Shown in pieces: positions 10,612 to 18,401 of a DNA stretch of 32,563 bases. The DNA is from Frankiaceae bacterium (GTDB taxonomy: Bacteria; Actinomycetota; Actinomycetes; JAFAQI01). The translations under genes were made by a program, and so were the position numbers. The stretch spans positions 1 to 32,563 of the forward strand of contig JAFAZI010000194.1 in the NCBI GenBank assembly GCA_019239875.1, given 5' to 3'. The notes beneath the pieces were generated by a model. It did no database searches. It saw only the letters and a list, made by a program, of their open reading frames with translations, and was not told the DNA's origin. Positions within the stretch are counted from its first letter, which is position 1; each line of letters begins with the position of its first letter.

Positions 10612-11656
10612 CGCGGCAGGCCATCCGTGGCGCGATCACCTTGATCGCCGCGATCTCGCTCCGGGCGCCTTTCGCGCCGACGGTGTCGATCAGCCACGCG
10701 GTCTTCAGCGTCATCAGGCGTGCCTGCTCGATCTCCATCCGGGACTCGGCGATCTGCTCCTGGACCACGCCCTGGCGCGCCAGCTCCTTGCCGAACGCGA
10801 CCCGCGACGCCGCGCGCTGGCACATCATCGCCAGGGCCCGCTCGGCCATCCCGATGGCGCGCATGCAGTGGTGGATCCGGCCGGGACCGAGGCGAGCCTG
10901 GGCGATCGCGAACCCGCCACCCTCCTCGCCGATCAGGTTCGACGTCGGCACGCGGACGTTCTCGAACGTGATCTCGCAGTGGCCGTGCTGGTCCTGATAG
11001 CCAAAGACCGGGAGCGGCCGTACGACGGTGACACCGGGGGTGTCCATCGGGACGAGGACCATCGACTGCTGCTGGTGGGCGGCGGCGTCCGGGCTGGTCT
11101 TGCCCATCACGATCATGATCGCGCAGCGCGGGTCGGCGCTGCCGCTGATCCACCACTTGCGCCCGTTGATGACGTACTCGTCGCCCTCGCGCCGGATCTC
11201 CGTGGAGATGTTGGTCGCGTCCGAGGAGGCGACCGCCGGCTCGGTCATCGCGAAGGCGGAGCGGATCTCTCCGTCGAGCAGCGGCTGCAGCCACCGCTCC
11301 TTCTGCTCGGTCGTGCCGAACAGGTGGAGCACCTCCATGTTCCCGGTGTCCGGCGCCGCCGAGTTGGTCGCCTCGGGCGCCAGGTTGCCGGAGTGCCCCA
11401 TGATCTCGGCCAGGTGGGCGTAGTCGACGTTGGACAGGCCGGAGACCGCGGGCAGCCACAGGTTCCACAGGCCGCGGCTGCGGGCCTCGACCTTGAGGTC
11501 CTCGACCACCTGCGGAACGTGGTGCTCCTTGCCTTCGGCCGCGAGGGCGATGCGCTGGTCGCGGTACACCGGCTCGGCCGGGTAGATGTGGCTGTCCATG
11601 AAGTCGCTCAGGCGCTTGGCATAGTCCTCGGCCGCGCTCGAAATCGCGAAGTCCAC
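10442..11656 (-). CDS. Acyl-CoA dehydrogenase (ACAD10/11-like)
   Basis: This 404-residue flavoprotein has the usual ACAD layout: an N-terminal helical domain, a middle beta domain with [16 protein letters not shown] at about 135-150 and [12 protein letters not shown], and a C-terminal helical domain with [20 protein letters not shown] and [20 protein letters not shown]. The terminal [10 protein letters not shown] motif is typical of the ACAD10/11-like branch, which tends to act on unusual or longer acyl-CoAs. It would introduce the alpha-beta double bond in a fatty acyl-CoA, passing electrons to ETF; substrate is not deducible. GTG at 11656 follows GAGAGGA by five bases. A TAAGGT -10-like box lies on the minus strand at 11678-11683. 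Its 3' end overlaps the TadZ-like frame by 170 bases. Confidence 0.93.
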   Translation of the reverse strand: MDFAISSAAEDYAKRLSDFMDSHIYPAEPVYRDQRIALAAEGKEHHVPQVVEDLKVEARSRGLWNLWLPAVSGLSNVDYAHLAEIMGHSGNLAPEATNSAAPDTGNMEVLHLFGTTEQKERWLQPLLDGEIRSAFAMTEPAVASSDATNISTEIRREGDEYVINGRKWWISGSADPRCAIMIVMGKTSPDAAAHQQQSMVLVPMDTPGVTVVRPLPVFGYQDQHGHCEITFENVRVPTSNLIGEEGGGFAIAQARLGPGRIHHCMRAIGMAERALAMMCQRAASRVAFGKELARQGVVQEQIAESRMEIEQARLMTLKTAWLIDTVGAKGARSEIAAIKVIAPRMACRVIDRAIQIHGGGGVSDDFPLAQMYAGARTLRLADGPDEVHVRSVARQELGKYLQRS

Positions 11657-11703
11657 GTTCGTCCTCTCGTCGAGGCGACCTTAAAGCAAAGGCGCTGAGA
11701 CGC

Positions 11704-11721
11704 GGGGCGGGACTCCGCCCC
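11704..11721. repeat. GC-rich hairpin, 7-base stem
   Basis: GGGGCGG (11704-11710) pairs perfectly with CCGCCCC (11715-11721) around a GACT loop. A short C-rich, then T-containing stretch follows on the plus strand. It lies upstream of the acyl-CoA dehydrogenase, so it is not that gene's terminator; it could block antisense transcription. Confidence 0.5.
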
Positions 11722-11763
11722 CGACCCCTTTCGTCGGCCGCCTGCGGTTCGTCGGGGGTGTGT

Positions 11764-11795
11764 GCTGTTAGCGGTGCCAGAACACCGCTAACAGC
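11764..11795. promoter_or_regulatory. 13-base perfect inverted repeat, possible operator or stem-loop
   Basis: GCTGTTAGCGGTG (11764-11776) and CACCGCTAACAGC (11783-11795) are perfect inverted copies around a six-base loop, CCAGAA. No T-tract follows on either side. The site lies 108 bases upstream of the acyl-CoA dehydrogenase start. TetR-type regulators of fatty acid genes bind inverted repeats with TTAGCG/CGCTAA-like arms, so an operator is plausible; no such regulator gene is in the window. Confidence 0.55.
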
Positions 11796-11834
11796 TCACA
11801 ACCTCACCAGCCTGCGGCTGGCGCGGAACCACAG

Positions 11835-11862
11835 CCGGCCGCGACAACCGGACCGCGGCCGG
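11835..11862. repeat. 9-base GC-only inverted repeat
   Basis: CCGGCCGCG (11835-11843) is inverted as CGCGGCCGG (11854-11862) with a 10-base loop. It lies about 90 bases before the LytR_C gene. In DNA of this composition a nine-base GC-only match has limited weight, but it is the third hairpin within 160 bases. Confidence 0.4.
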
Positions 11863-11950
11863 TGCCGCGCCCCCGCAGTCAGCCCGCTCTGAGTTACGTA
11901 GCGGTAGGCAAAGCCCAGCGAAAGACACGGGTCTCCTACGATTACGCCCC

Positions 11951-12550
11951 GTGACGATCCTCGGGCGCGGCGATCTCTCGCCGCCGCGTCGCAACCGCTC
12001 CACCGGGCGATCTGTCACGGTTGGCCTGGTCGTCATCCTCCTCGGCGGCGGCGGCTTCGCGGCGTACAAGGGCCTCAAGAGCAACACCGACTCCGGGCCG
12101 GCCGCTGCGCTCCCTGTGTGCAAGAAGCAGGCCCAGCCGTCGCCCGCCGGTCCACCGAAGGTGCGTTCCACCAAGTTCGTGGTCGACAACGCGACCCTCA
12201 CGGCCGGTCTCGCGAACCAGGTGGCTGATCAGCTGCAGTCCCGCGGCCTCCCGGTCGACTCCGTGGGAAACACCGCGACGCGCGGAAAGGGCATTGCGAC
12301 GGTGCGCTACTCCGCTGATCGCAGGGCGGTGGCGCAGTGGGTGGCCGCACAGATCAAGGGGGCCAGGCTCGTGGCGACCGCTGGCACGAACCAGGTCGAG
12401 CTCGACATCGGGCCGAAGTACCGGGCGTTGCAGTCGAAGTCGGCGGCGAAGGCAGCGTTCGCCCGGTCCCAGCAGGCCGCCTCGCCCACTCCGACCGCGA
12501 CACCGAGCCCGACCTGTCGGCCCCGGTCAGTAGGTTCCAGGCGTGGCTGA
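11951..12550 (+). CDS. LytR C-terminal-domain (LytR_C) membrane protein
   Basis: This 199-residue protein has a basic N-terminus, one membrane helix at about 22-39, and an extracytoplasmic LytR_C-type domain at about 72-160 (STKFVVDNATLTAGLANQVA, then DQLQSRGLPVDSVGNT). A Thr/Pro-rich tail follows. LytR_C domains occur at the end of LytR-CpsA-Psr wall ligases and as stand-alone actinobacterial proteins. This one lacks the catalytic LCP domain, so an accessory envelope role is inferred. The GTG start at 11951 is close to the end of a hairpin-rich region. Its 3' end overlaps the HAD gene by eight bases, which suggests coupled translation. Confidence 0.8.
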   Translation: MTILGRGDLSPPRRNRSTGRSVTVGLVVILLGGGGFAAYKGLKSNTDSGPAAALPVCKKQAQPSPAGPPKVRSTKFVVDNATLTAGLANQVADQLQSRGLPVDSVGNTATRGKGIATVRYSADRRAVAQWVAAQIKGARLVATAGTNQVELDIGPKYRALQSKSAAKAAFARSQQAASPTPTATPSPTCRPRSVGSRRG

Positions 12551-13214
12551 ACCTCGCGCTCTCGTCTTCGACTACGGCGGCGTCCTCACCACGCCGCTTC
12601 AGGACTCCATGTCCTCCTGGTGCGAGGACGATGGCATCGACCTCGGTGAGTTCCGCAAGGCTCTGGCCACCTGGTTCGGCCCGGAGTACGGCGGCGAGGC
12701 CGCGGTCAACCCCATCCATGCCCTCGAGCTCGGCGAGATGGAGGTGCCGGACTTCGAGCGCGAGCTGGCGAAGCATCTCCAGACGCGCAACGGCCTCCCG
12801 GTGGAGCCCGAAGGGTTGATCGCTCGGATGTTCGCCGGTTTCAGTCTGGAGAGCGGCATGTTCAACGCGCTGCGCCACGCCCGAGCTGCGGGCATCACCA
12901 CCGGCCTGCTGTCGAACTCCTGGGGGCTGGACTACCCGCGGGACGAGTGGGACGAGCTGTTCGACGTCGTCGTCATCTCGGGTGAGATCGGGATGCGCAA
13001 GCCGGAACCCGGCATCTATCAGCACCTGATCGACAAGCTGGGGCTGGAGCCGGCGGAGTGTGTCTTCGTCGACGACATCAAGGGCAACATCGACGCGGCC
13101 GTCGAAGCCGGCATCGTCGGTGTCCATCACGTGACGCCGCAGCAGACCATCGACGAGCTCGAGGCGCTGTTCAAGATTCCGTTGCGCGGGCAAATTGGCA
13201 GGTCGCAGGCATAA
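12543..13214 (+). CDS. HAD-superfamily (subfamily IA) hydrolase
   Basis: This 223-residue cytoplasmic enzyme has all four HAD motifs: motif I FDYGGVL with nucleophile Asp10, motif II LLSNS with Ser125, motif III Lys153 in MRKPEP, and motif IV VDDIKGN with Asp177-Asp178. The second motif I aspartate is replaced by Gly12, as in the 'FDxGGVL' branch that includes epoxide-hydrolase N-terminal phosphatases and dehalogenase-like proteins. It probably hydrolyses a small phosphorylated metabolite, but a dehalogenase reaction cannot be excluded. It overlaps the LytR_C gene by eight bases and ends 29 bases before the WS/DGAT gene. The latter spacing and the TAAATC at 13212-13217 leave room for a separate promoter. 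Confidence 0.88.
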   Translation: MAEPRALVFDYGGVLTTPLQDSMSSWCEDDGIDLGEFRKALATWFGPEYGGEAAVNPIHALELGEMEVPDFERELAKHLQTRNGLPVEPEGLIARMFAGFSLESGMFNALRHARAAGITTGLLSNSWGLDYPRDEWDELFDVVVISGEIGMRKPEPGIYQHLIDKLGLEPAECVFVDDIKGNIDAAVEAGIVGVHHVTPQQTIDELEALFKIPLRGQIGRSQA

Positions 13215-13243
13215 ATCCGGTCAACGGGTGCAGACTTGAGCGT

Positions 13244-14638
13244 GTGACCGAACGGCTTTCTGCTCTCGACGTCTCCTTCCTGTACCTCGAGACGCCGACG
13301 ACGGCGATGCACGTGGGCAGTGTCGCGACGTTCGAGCCGCCGCCGGACGGCGATTTCGACTACGAGGCGTTCTGCGCGCTGGTCGCCAAGCGGATCAGCC
13401 TGGTCCCGCGGTACCGGCAGAAGGTCCGCTGGGTGCCCGGCCATATCGCCAACCCCGTGTGGGTCGACGACGACGACTTCGACATCACCTACCACGTCCG
13501 CCGCAGCGCGCTGCCCAAGCCTGGTTCGGACGATCAGCTCCGGCAGCTGGTCGGGCGGCTGCAGGCCCGGCAGCTCGATCGGGCTCGCCCGCTCTGGGAG
13601 ACCTATCTGGTGGAGGGGCTGTCCGACCGACGGTTCGCGATCATCACGAAGACTCACCACGCGATGGTCGACGGGATCAGCGCCGTGGACATCGGGACGG
13701 TCCTGCTCGACCTCGAGCCCACCCCCCGCGAGGTGCCCGAGGACACGTGGGTGCCGCGACGGGAGCCGTCACGGGCCCGGCTTGTCCTCGGCGCGATGGT
13801 CGACAACGTCCGCCGTCCCGCTCAGATCGCTGAGACGATCCGGAGCGGTGCGACCGATGCCAGGGCGATCGGATCGCGCCTGCTGGGGACGGCGCTGGGG
13901 GTCGCCGCGATGGCGCGAACCTCGTTCCGGTCGGCGCCGGACAGCCCGCTCAACGCCGACATCGGCGAGCAGCGCCGGTTCGGGATGGCCGCAACCTCGC
14001 TCGACGACTACAAGCGGATCCGCAAGACCCACGGTGGCACGATCAACGATGTCGTGCTCGCGGTCGTGGCGGGTGCGCTGCGCACCTGGTTGCTGACCCG
14101 CGGCGAGTCGGTCGTGCCGAGTACGACGGTGCGCGCGATGGTGCCGGTCAGTGTGCGGACGGAGGGCCAGGACGGCGCGCTCGGGAACCGGGTCTCGTCG
14201 TACTTCGTCGACCTTCCGGTCGGCGAGCCGAGCCCGGCGATGCGCTTGCACCAGGTCAGCTACGCGATGAAGGGGCACAAGGAGTCGGGGCAGTCCGTCG
14301 GTGCCGACGCGCTGGTCAGATTGACCGGGTTCGCCCCTCCGACGATCCACTCAGCCGCGGCGCGGCTCGGTTCCGGGCTCACCCGGCGGCTGTTCAATGT
14401 CGTGGTGACCAACGTCCCCGGACCGCAGTTCCCCTTGTATGCGGCGGGCGCCCAGATGATCGATTGTTACCCAGTCGTCCCGCTTGCGAAGGGGCAAGCC
14501 GTGACCATCGGCCTCACCTCCTACAACGGAGGCGTCTATTACGGCCTGAACTGTGATCGTGACTCGATGCCGGACATCGACGTCCTCGCCGGCTGCATCG
14601 AGGAAGCGCTCGCGGAACTCATGGGGACGGTGAAATGA
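13244..14638 (+). CDS. Wax ester synthase/diacylglycerol acyltransferase (WS/DGAT)
   Basis: This 464-residue acyltransferase transfers acyl groups from acyl-CoA to diacylglycerol or fatty alcohol, forming storage lipid at the membrane-lipid body interface. The catalytic HHxxxDG motif is HHAMVDG at 138-144. Other family blocks present are PLWETYLVEGL near 116-125, TINDVVLAVVAGALRTWL, and NVVVTNVPGP near the C-terminus. Length is typical. GTG at 13244 begins the recognisable N-terminus (VTERLSALDVSFLYLETPTT). An upstream open frame reads through the HAD gene and is rejected. No good ribosome binding site is seen, so a leaderless or short-leader transcript is possible. An ATGA overlap with the patatin gene suggests joint control of synthesis and turnover of neutral lipid. 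Confidence 0.93.
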   Translation: MTERLSALDVSFLYLETPTTAMHVGSVATFEPPPDGDFDYEAFCALVAKRISLVPRYRQKVRWVPGHIANPVWVDDDDFDITYHVRRSALPKPGSDDQLRQLVGRLQARQLDRARPLWETYLVEGLSDRRFAIITKTHHAMVDGISAVDIGTVLLDLEPTPREVPEDTWVPRREPSRARLVLGAMVDNVRRPAQIAETIRSGATDARAIGSRLLGTALGVAAMARTSFRSAPDSPLNADIGEQRRFGMAATSLDDYKRIRKTHGGTINDVVLAVVAGALRTWLLTRGESVVPSTTVRAMVPVSVRTEGQDGALGNRVSSYFVDLPVGEPSPAMRLHQVSYAMKGHKESGQSVGADALVRLTGFAPPTIHSAAARLGSGLTRRLFNVVVTNVPGPQFPLYAAGAQMIDCYPVVPLAKGQAVTIGLTSYNGGVYYGLNCDRDSMPDIDVLAGCIEEALAELMGTVK

Positions 14639-15612
14639 GCGCGAAACCGAAGCCGCCGCGCCGCGGCTTGGTCCTCGGCGGCGGCGGAGTCCTCGGCGCG
14701 GCGTGGATGATCGGCGCGTTGGCTGCGCTGTCGGAGAGTCTCGACTGGGATCCACGTGACGCCGAGGTGGTGGTCGGCACGTCGGCCGGCTCCGTCCTCG
14801 CCGCGATGCTGGCAAGCGGGCGTGGCGTCGAGCAGCTGCTCAATCACCAGCGCGGCATCATCGCCCCCGGCGACGAGCACATCGACTTCGATCCCGACAC
14901 GGCCAGCGGCGGCTCGATGCCACCGCGACCCCAGTTCCGGATGGGGTCGCGCGCGCTGGTTGCCCGCTCGGTGCTGCACCCGCGGCGGGTACCGGTCCTG
15001 GCTGCGCTGTCTGGCCTGGCGCCGCGCGGCCGCGGCAGCCTCGCGGCGGTCGGGAACCTGGTGAAGGCCGCCAACCCCGACGAGGTCTGGCCAGAGCATC
15101 CGCAGGCGTGGCTGATCGCGATGGACTACGACACCGGCAAGCGGATCGCGTTCGGGCGTCCGGGCTCGCCGACGGCGAGCATGTCGGAGGCGGTCATGGC
15201 CTCCTGCTCGATCCCCGGCTGGTACGCGCCGCTCGCGATCGGCGGGCGGCGCTACATCGACGGCGGCACGCTGTCGCCCACCTCGCTCGACCTGCTGGCC
15301 GGCTCCGGCCTGGACGAGGTCTACTGCCTCGCGCCGATGATCTCCTTCGACTACGACGAGCCGACGACGGTGGTCGGGCGGGTGGAGCGTCGGTTCCGCC
15401 GGCTGATGACCAAGCGGGTTCTTCAGGAGGCCGGCAAGGTACGGCGGCATGGCGCAGCGGTGACGCTGCTCGGGCCAGGCCGCGAGGACCTCGAGGCGAT
15501 CGGCGTCAATCTGATGGATCATCGCAGGCGCACCACCGTGCTCGACATTGCCCTGCGGACGACCGCGGCGGCGCTCGCCGCCAACACGCCGCCGCTGTCC
15601 GCCGCCGGCTGA
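14635..15612 (+). CDS. Patatin-like phospholipase/lipase
   Basis: This 325-residue alpha/beta hydrolase is of the patatin family, with a Ser-Asp catalytic dyad. The oxyanion hole is GGGGVLG at 15-21, the nucleophile elbow is GTSAG with Ser50, and the second residue is Asp209 in the DGG motif (YIDGGTLS). No signal peptide is seen, so it probably acts on lipids in the cell or at the inner membrane face. The ATG overlaps the WS/DGAT stop as ATGA, a strong sign of coupled translation. Pairing a lipase with an acyltransferase suggests acyl remodelling or storage-lipid turnover, which is inference. The C-terminal part (about 240-325) is helical and less conserved. Confidence 0.9.
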   Translation: MSAKPKPPRRGLVLGGGGVLGAAWMIGALAALSESLDWDPRDAEVVVGTSAGSVLAAMLASGRGVEQLLNHQRGIIAPGDEHIDFDPDTASGGSMPPRPQFRMGSRALVARSVLHPRRVPVLAALSGLAPRGRGSLAAVGNLVKAANPDEVWPEHPQAWLIAMDYDTGKRIAFGRPGSPTASMSEAVMASCSIPGWYAPLAIGGRRYIDGGTLSPTSLDLLAGSGLDEVYCLAPMISFDYDEPTTVVGRVERRFRRLMTKRVLQEAGKVRRHGAAVTLLGPGREDLEAIGVNLMDHRRRTTVLDIALRTTAAALAANTPPLSAAG

Positions 15613-15627
15613 CCCCCTCGCCGAGCG

Positions 15628-16122
15628 GTGCGCGTCTACCTGCCAGCCACGCTCCCGCTGCTCCGGCAGTGGCTGGTCGCCGACGCCGCGGCCGTCTCCG
15701 GACCGGCATTCGCCGTCACGCCGGAGCTGCGCGAGTGGTACTTCGAGGCCGACCTCGAGGAGCTCGAGCATGCGGCGCAGACCGCCGCGGCAACCGAGGC
15801 GCTTCGCCTGATCGCCGCCGACCCGGCCGCCGCACCACGCCGCATCGTCATCGCCGCGGATGTCGACGATGGCGCCGTGTCGCCGGATCCGACCGCCGGG
15901 CGTGCGGCGGTCGCGGTGTCCGGGCCGATTCCCCGCGCTCGGTGGGGCAGTGCGCTGGTCGACGACGAGACGGCCGCTCCCGTCGTACGGTCCGGGGCCG
16001 CCAGGATCACCGCAGCAGACGCCGGCGACGCTGATGCCCAGTTCGAGGTGGACGAGGTCGAAGCGCACGAGCTCGGGTGGTACGCCGTCCAGGAGCTCCA
16101 GGTCTTCGCCCAACCGTCTTGA
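15628..16122 (+). CDS. DUF6912-family protein
   Basis: This 164-residue conserved actinobacterial protein of unknown function starts VRVYLPATLPLLRQWLVADA. The 'MRVYLP(A/L)T' start, the 'LEELEHAAQTAAATEALRL' helix and the C-terminal LGWYAVQEL are the features I associate with DUF6912. It is acidic, soluble and without a signal peptide or known active site. The GTG lies 15 bases after the patatin stop, so it belongs to the same transcription unit. Related proteins are often encoded near secA, and here it is about 11 kb away. Its last five codons and stop lie inside the left arm of a 62-base palindrome, so the transcript folds over the end of the coding region. Confidence 0.75.
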   Translation: MRVYLPATLPLLRQWLVADAAAVSGPAFAVTPELREWYFEADLEELEHAAQTAAATEALRLIAADPAAAPRRIVIAADVDDGAVSPDPTAGRAAVAVSGPIPRARWGSALVDDETAAPVVRSGAARITAADAGDADAQFEVDEVEAHELGWYAVQELQVFAQPS

Positions 16123-16169
16123 ATCGTTGGTTCCGCGACCGCGGAACCAACGATTTGAGACGGTTGGGC
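16108..16169. terminator. 62-base near-perfect palindrome over the DUF6912 stop codon
   Basis: The 30-base arms at 16108-16137 and 16140-16169 are complementary except for two adjacent positions, with a two-base centre. The left arm includes the final DUF6912 codons and its TGA at 16120-16122. There is no T-tract after it (GTAGTGGGG follows). It could be a terminator of the lipid-gene run, an mRNA-stabilising stem, or a mobile palindromic element. The next gene starts 35 bases later. Confidence 0.7.
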
Positions 16170-16203
16170 GTAGTGGGGCGGCGTGGTGGCAGGATGACCA
16201 GAC

Positions 16204-17832
16204 ATGGACGCTGCGACCACGGTCCCGATTCCGGTCAACGAGCCGGTGCGCTCCTACGCGCCCGGTTCGACTGAGCGAAGCTCGCTCGAGGCCAAGCTGA
16301 AAGAGCTGGGCTCGGCTGGGCCGCTGGACCTGACGCTCACGATCGGCGGGCGCGAAGCGGCGGGGCAGGGCGATCCGATCGCGGTGGTTGCGCCACATCG
16401 GCACTCGGTCGTGCTCGGCCACACCTGGGAGGCGACCGCGGCGCAGGTGCAGGATGCGGTAGACGCTGCGCTGGCAGCGGCACCCGCGTGGCGCGAGCTG
16501 CCCTTCGACGACCGCGCCGCGGTGTTCCTGAAAGCCGCGGACCTGCTCGCCGGACCGTGGCGCGACGCGATCAACGCCTCGACCATGCTCGGCCAGTCGA
16601 AGACCTGTTACCAGGCGGAGATCGATGCGGCTTGCGAACTGGCTGACTTCTGGCGGTTCAACGTTCATTTCGCCCGCGAGATCCTCGCCGAGCAGCCGAG
16701 GTCGGCGGCCGGCACGTGGAACCGGTTCGACCACCGGCCGCTCGAGGGCTTCGTGCTGGCCATCACGCCGTTCAACTTCACCTCGATCGCGGCCAACCTG
16801 CCGACCGCGCCCGCGCTGATGGGCGTCCCGGCGATCTGGAAGCCGTCGCCCACGCAAGGCTTCTCGGCACACCTGCTGATGCGGTTGCTGGAGGCGGCCG
16901 GCCTTCCGCCCGGCGTCGTGAACCTGGTCACAGGGAGCGGGCAAGCCGTCAGTGAGGTCGCGCTCGTCCACCCCGACCTGGCCGGCGTCCACTTCACCGG
17001 CTCGACGCCCACCTTCGAGCACCTGTGGCGGACGGTGGGGGAGAACCTGCCGGGGTATCGCAGCTATCCGCGGCTGGTGGGGGAGACCGGCGGCAAGGAC
17101 TTCGTGATCGCGCACCCCTCCGCCGACGTCGACGCGCTTCGGGTCGGTCTGATCCGAGGCGCCTTCGAGTACCAGGGGCAGAAGTGCTCCGCGGCGTCCC
17201 GGGCCTACATCCCGCGCTCGATCTGGGGTCGGCTCGAGGCGGATCTGGTTGCGGACGCAGAAGCGCTCCCGATGGGCGATCCGACCGATTTCTCCAACTT
17301 CATCGGTGCGGTGATCGATCGTCGGGCGTACGACCGGCTGTCCGGCGTGCAGCAGCGGGCAGCCCCCGACCCCTCCCTCACCGTGATCGCCGGCGGCACG
17401 GCCGATGACAGCGAAGGGTTCTTCATCAGACCGACGATCCTGGTGGGCACGGATCCGACCCACGAGGTGTTCACGACCGAGTACTTCGGGCCGATCCTGT
17501 CGGTGTTCGTGTACGACGATGCCGAATTCGACGCCGTGATGGAGCAGGCCGCGACGGCCACGCCGTACGCCCTGACCGGAGCCGTGTTCGCCCAGGACCG
17601 CGAGGCGATCGCGCGGGCGTCGCACGCGCTGCGCTACGCGGCCGGAAACTTCTACGTGAACGACAAGCCGACCGGCGCGGTCGTCGGGCAGCAGCCGTTC
17701 GGCGGCGCGAGGTCGAGCGGGACGAACGACAAGGCAGGCTCGGCACACAACCTGCTCCGCTGGACGAGTCCGCGGGTCATCAAGGAGACCTTCAACCCGC
17801 CCACGGATTGGCGGTACCCGCACCTCGGGTGA
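16204..17832 (+). CDS. pruA: L-glutamate gamma-semialdehyde (1-pyrroline-5-carboxylate) dehydrogenase
   Basis: This 542-residue NAD+-dependent aldehyde dehydrogenase oxidises glutamate semialdehyde to glutamate, the second step of proline (and arginine-derived ornithine) degradation. Length matches monofunctional P5CDHs. Catalytic Cys328 lies in YQGQKCSAASRAYIP and the general base Glu294 in LVGETGGKDF. Further matches to this branch are PLEGFVLAITPFNFTSIAAN, the NAD-binding FTGS stretch and the C-terminal VVGQQPFGGARSSGTNDKAG. ATG at 16204 follows AGGATGA by eight bases. Proline dehydrogenase is not in the window, so the partner must lie elsewhere. The gene starts right after the long palindrome, and its promoter was not identified. 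Confidence 0.95.
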   Translation: MDAATTVPIPVNEPVRSYAPGSTERSSLEAKLKELGSAGPLDLTLTIGGREAAGQGDPIAVVAPHRHSVVLGHTWEATAAQVQDAVDAALAAAPAWRELPFDDRAAVFLKAADLLAGPWRDAINASTMLGQSKTCYQAEIDAACELADFWRFNVHFAREILAEQPRSAAGTWNRFDHRPLEGFVLAITPFNFTSIAANLPTAPALMGVPAIWKPSPTQGFSAHLLMRLLEAAGLPPGVVNLVTGSGQAVSEVALVHPDLAGVHFTGSTPTFEHLWRTVGENLPGYRSYPRLVGETGGKDFVIAHPSADVDALRVGLIRGAFEYQGQKCSAASRAYIPRSIWGRLEADLVADAEALPMGDPTDFSNFIGAVIDRRAYDRLSGVQQRAAPDPSLTVIAGGTADDSEGFFIRPTILVGTDPTHEVFTTEYFGPILSVFVYDDAEFDAVMEQAATATPYALTGAVFAQDREAIARASHALRYAAGNFYVNDKPTGAVVGQQPFGGARSSGTNDKAGSAHNLLRWTSPRVIKETFNPPTDWRYPHLG

Positions 17833-17886
17833 GGTGCGAGCTGGTGACCGACAGCCAGCCCGCGCGACTCGGCAAGCGGACTTGAT

Positions 17887-18237
17887 TCAGGCTTCGGCTT
17901 GTTCCAGGGCCTGCTTCACGTAGGGCGCGAAACGCTGTTGGGCGGCCTGCTTGGTGACCCCGAGCGCCCCGCCGATCGCGGCCCAGGCGACGCCCTGGGA
18001 GCGAGCTTCACCGACCAGCGACAACATCGCCCACTCGACCCGTTCGGACATCGCGGCCAGGTGCGACAGTCCGGTCAGCAAGGAGTCGGGCTCGGCGGTG
18101 ACGGGTTCGCCGGTCTCGGCGACGGTCGACCGAAGGGTTCGGACCACGGCGGCCAAGTATCGGTCCGGGCCACGGTCGCCACCCAGCCAGTGGCGGTCGA
18201 CGTATGACGGATACGGCCAGTCGGCGACGACGGTCAT
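17887..18237 (-). CDS. Small helix-turn-helix protein
   Basis: This 116-residue cytoplasmic protein has a C-terminal HTH at about 84-104 (AWAAIGGALGVTKQAAQQRF). This is the 'W-x-x-I-(A/G)-x-x-(L)-G-(V/I)-(T/S)-(K/R)-Q-A-A-x-x-R(F)' type found in many small actinobacterial regulators. An N-terminal helical part (about 52-80) may dimerise. ATG at 18237 has GAGGGG a few bases upstream; a longer open frame lacks such a site. It is divergent from the giant Ig-repeat gene. A TGGCAGT/ACTGCCA inverted repeat lies 21 bases before its start, a candidate autoregulatory operator. Whether it controls the Ig-repeat/GGDEF pair is speculation based on position. Confidence 0.8.
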   Translation of the reverse strand: MTVVADWPYPSYVDRHWLGGDRGPDRYLAAVVRTLRSTVAETGEPVTAEPDSLLTGLSHLAAMSERVEWAMLSLVGEARSQGVAWAAIGGALGVTKQAAQQRFAPYVKQALEQAEA

Positions 18238-18257
18238 GGAACACCCCTCGAGCTTTG

Positions 18258-18273
18258 TGGCAGTGGACTGCCA
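18258..18273. promoter_or_regulatory. Inverted repeat upstream of the HTH gene
   Basis: TGGCAGT (18258-18264) and ACTGCCA (18267-18273) form a perfect seven-base inverted repeat with a two-base centre. It lies 21 bases upstream of the HTH gene start in the divergent region, where an autorepressor site is commonly found. Confidence 0.45.
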
Positions 18274-18291
18274 GAATTGCGGCAACAACCA

Positions 18292-18400
18292 TTGACACTG
18301 TGGTTTCGGCAAGGGTCGACCTGGTCTTGAGGGTTGTCAATCGCCGTTGACTATGGATGCTGGTCAAATTTGACTGCGATTTACCACCCCAAGGGGTCAA
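18292..18400. promoter_or_regulatory. Cluster of GTCAA/TTGAC half-sites upstream of the Ig-repeat gene
   Basis: Six half-sites occur in about 110 bases: TTGAC at 18292, GTCAA at 18336, TTGAC at 18347, GTCAA at 18363, TTGAC at 18370 and GTCAA at 18396. Four form two inverted pairs, one of them the 12-base perfect palindrome GTCAAATTTGAC at 18363-18374. A possible promoter is TTGAGG (18327-18332) with TATGGA (18352-18357) at a long 19-base spacing, which would put the palindrome near the transcription start. Operator function is inferred. Confidence 0.45.
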
Positions 18401-18401
18401 G

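Larger units (their letters stand above)
11657..11950. other. Gene-free 294-base divergent intergenic region with three hairpins
   Basis: No credible coding sequence is seen between the acyl-CoA dehydrogenase start and the LytR_C start. The region holds a TAAGGT -10-like box for the minus-strand gene at 11678-11683 and three perfect inverted repeats listed separately. This density is higher than in any other gap of the window. It may be a regulatory region or encode a small structured RNA; neither is shown. Confidence 0.5.

Noticed and set aside
11788-12201. 137-codon minus-strand frame over the LytR_C gene start
   Set aside because: It is Pro/Arg-rich, overlaps a recognisable LytR_C protein in antisense, has no domain, and its end coincides with hairpin DNA.
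13058-13243. Longer WS/DGAT start inside the HAD gene
   Set aside because: The added residues are an Arg/His-rich out-of-frame reading of the HAD 3' end. The WS/DGAT N-terminal signature begins at the GTG at 13244.
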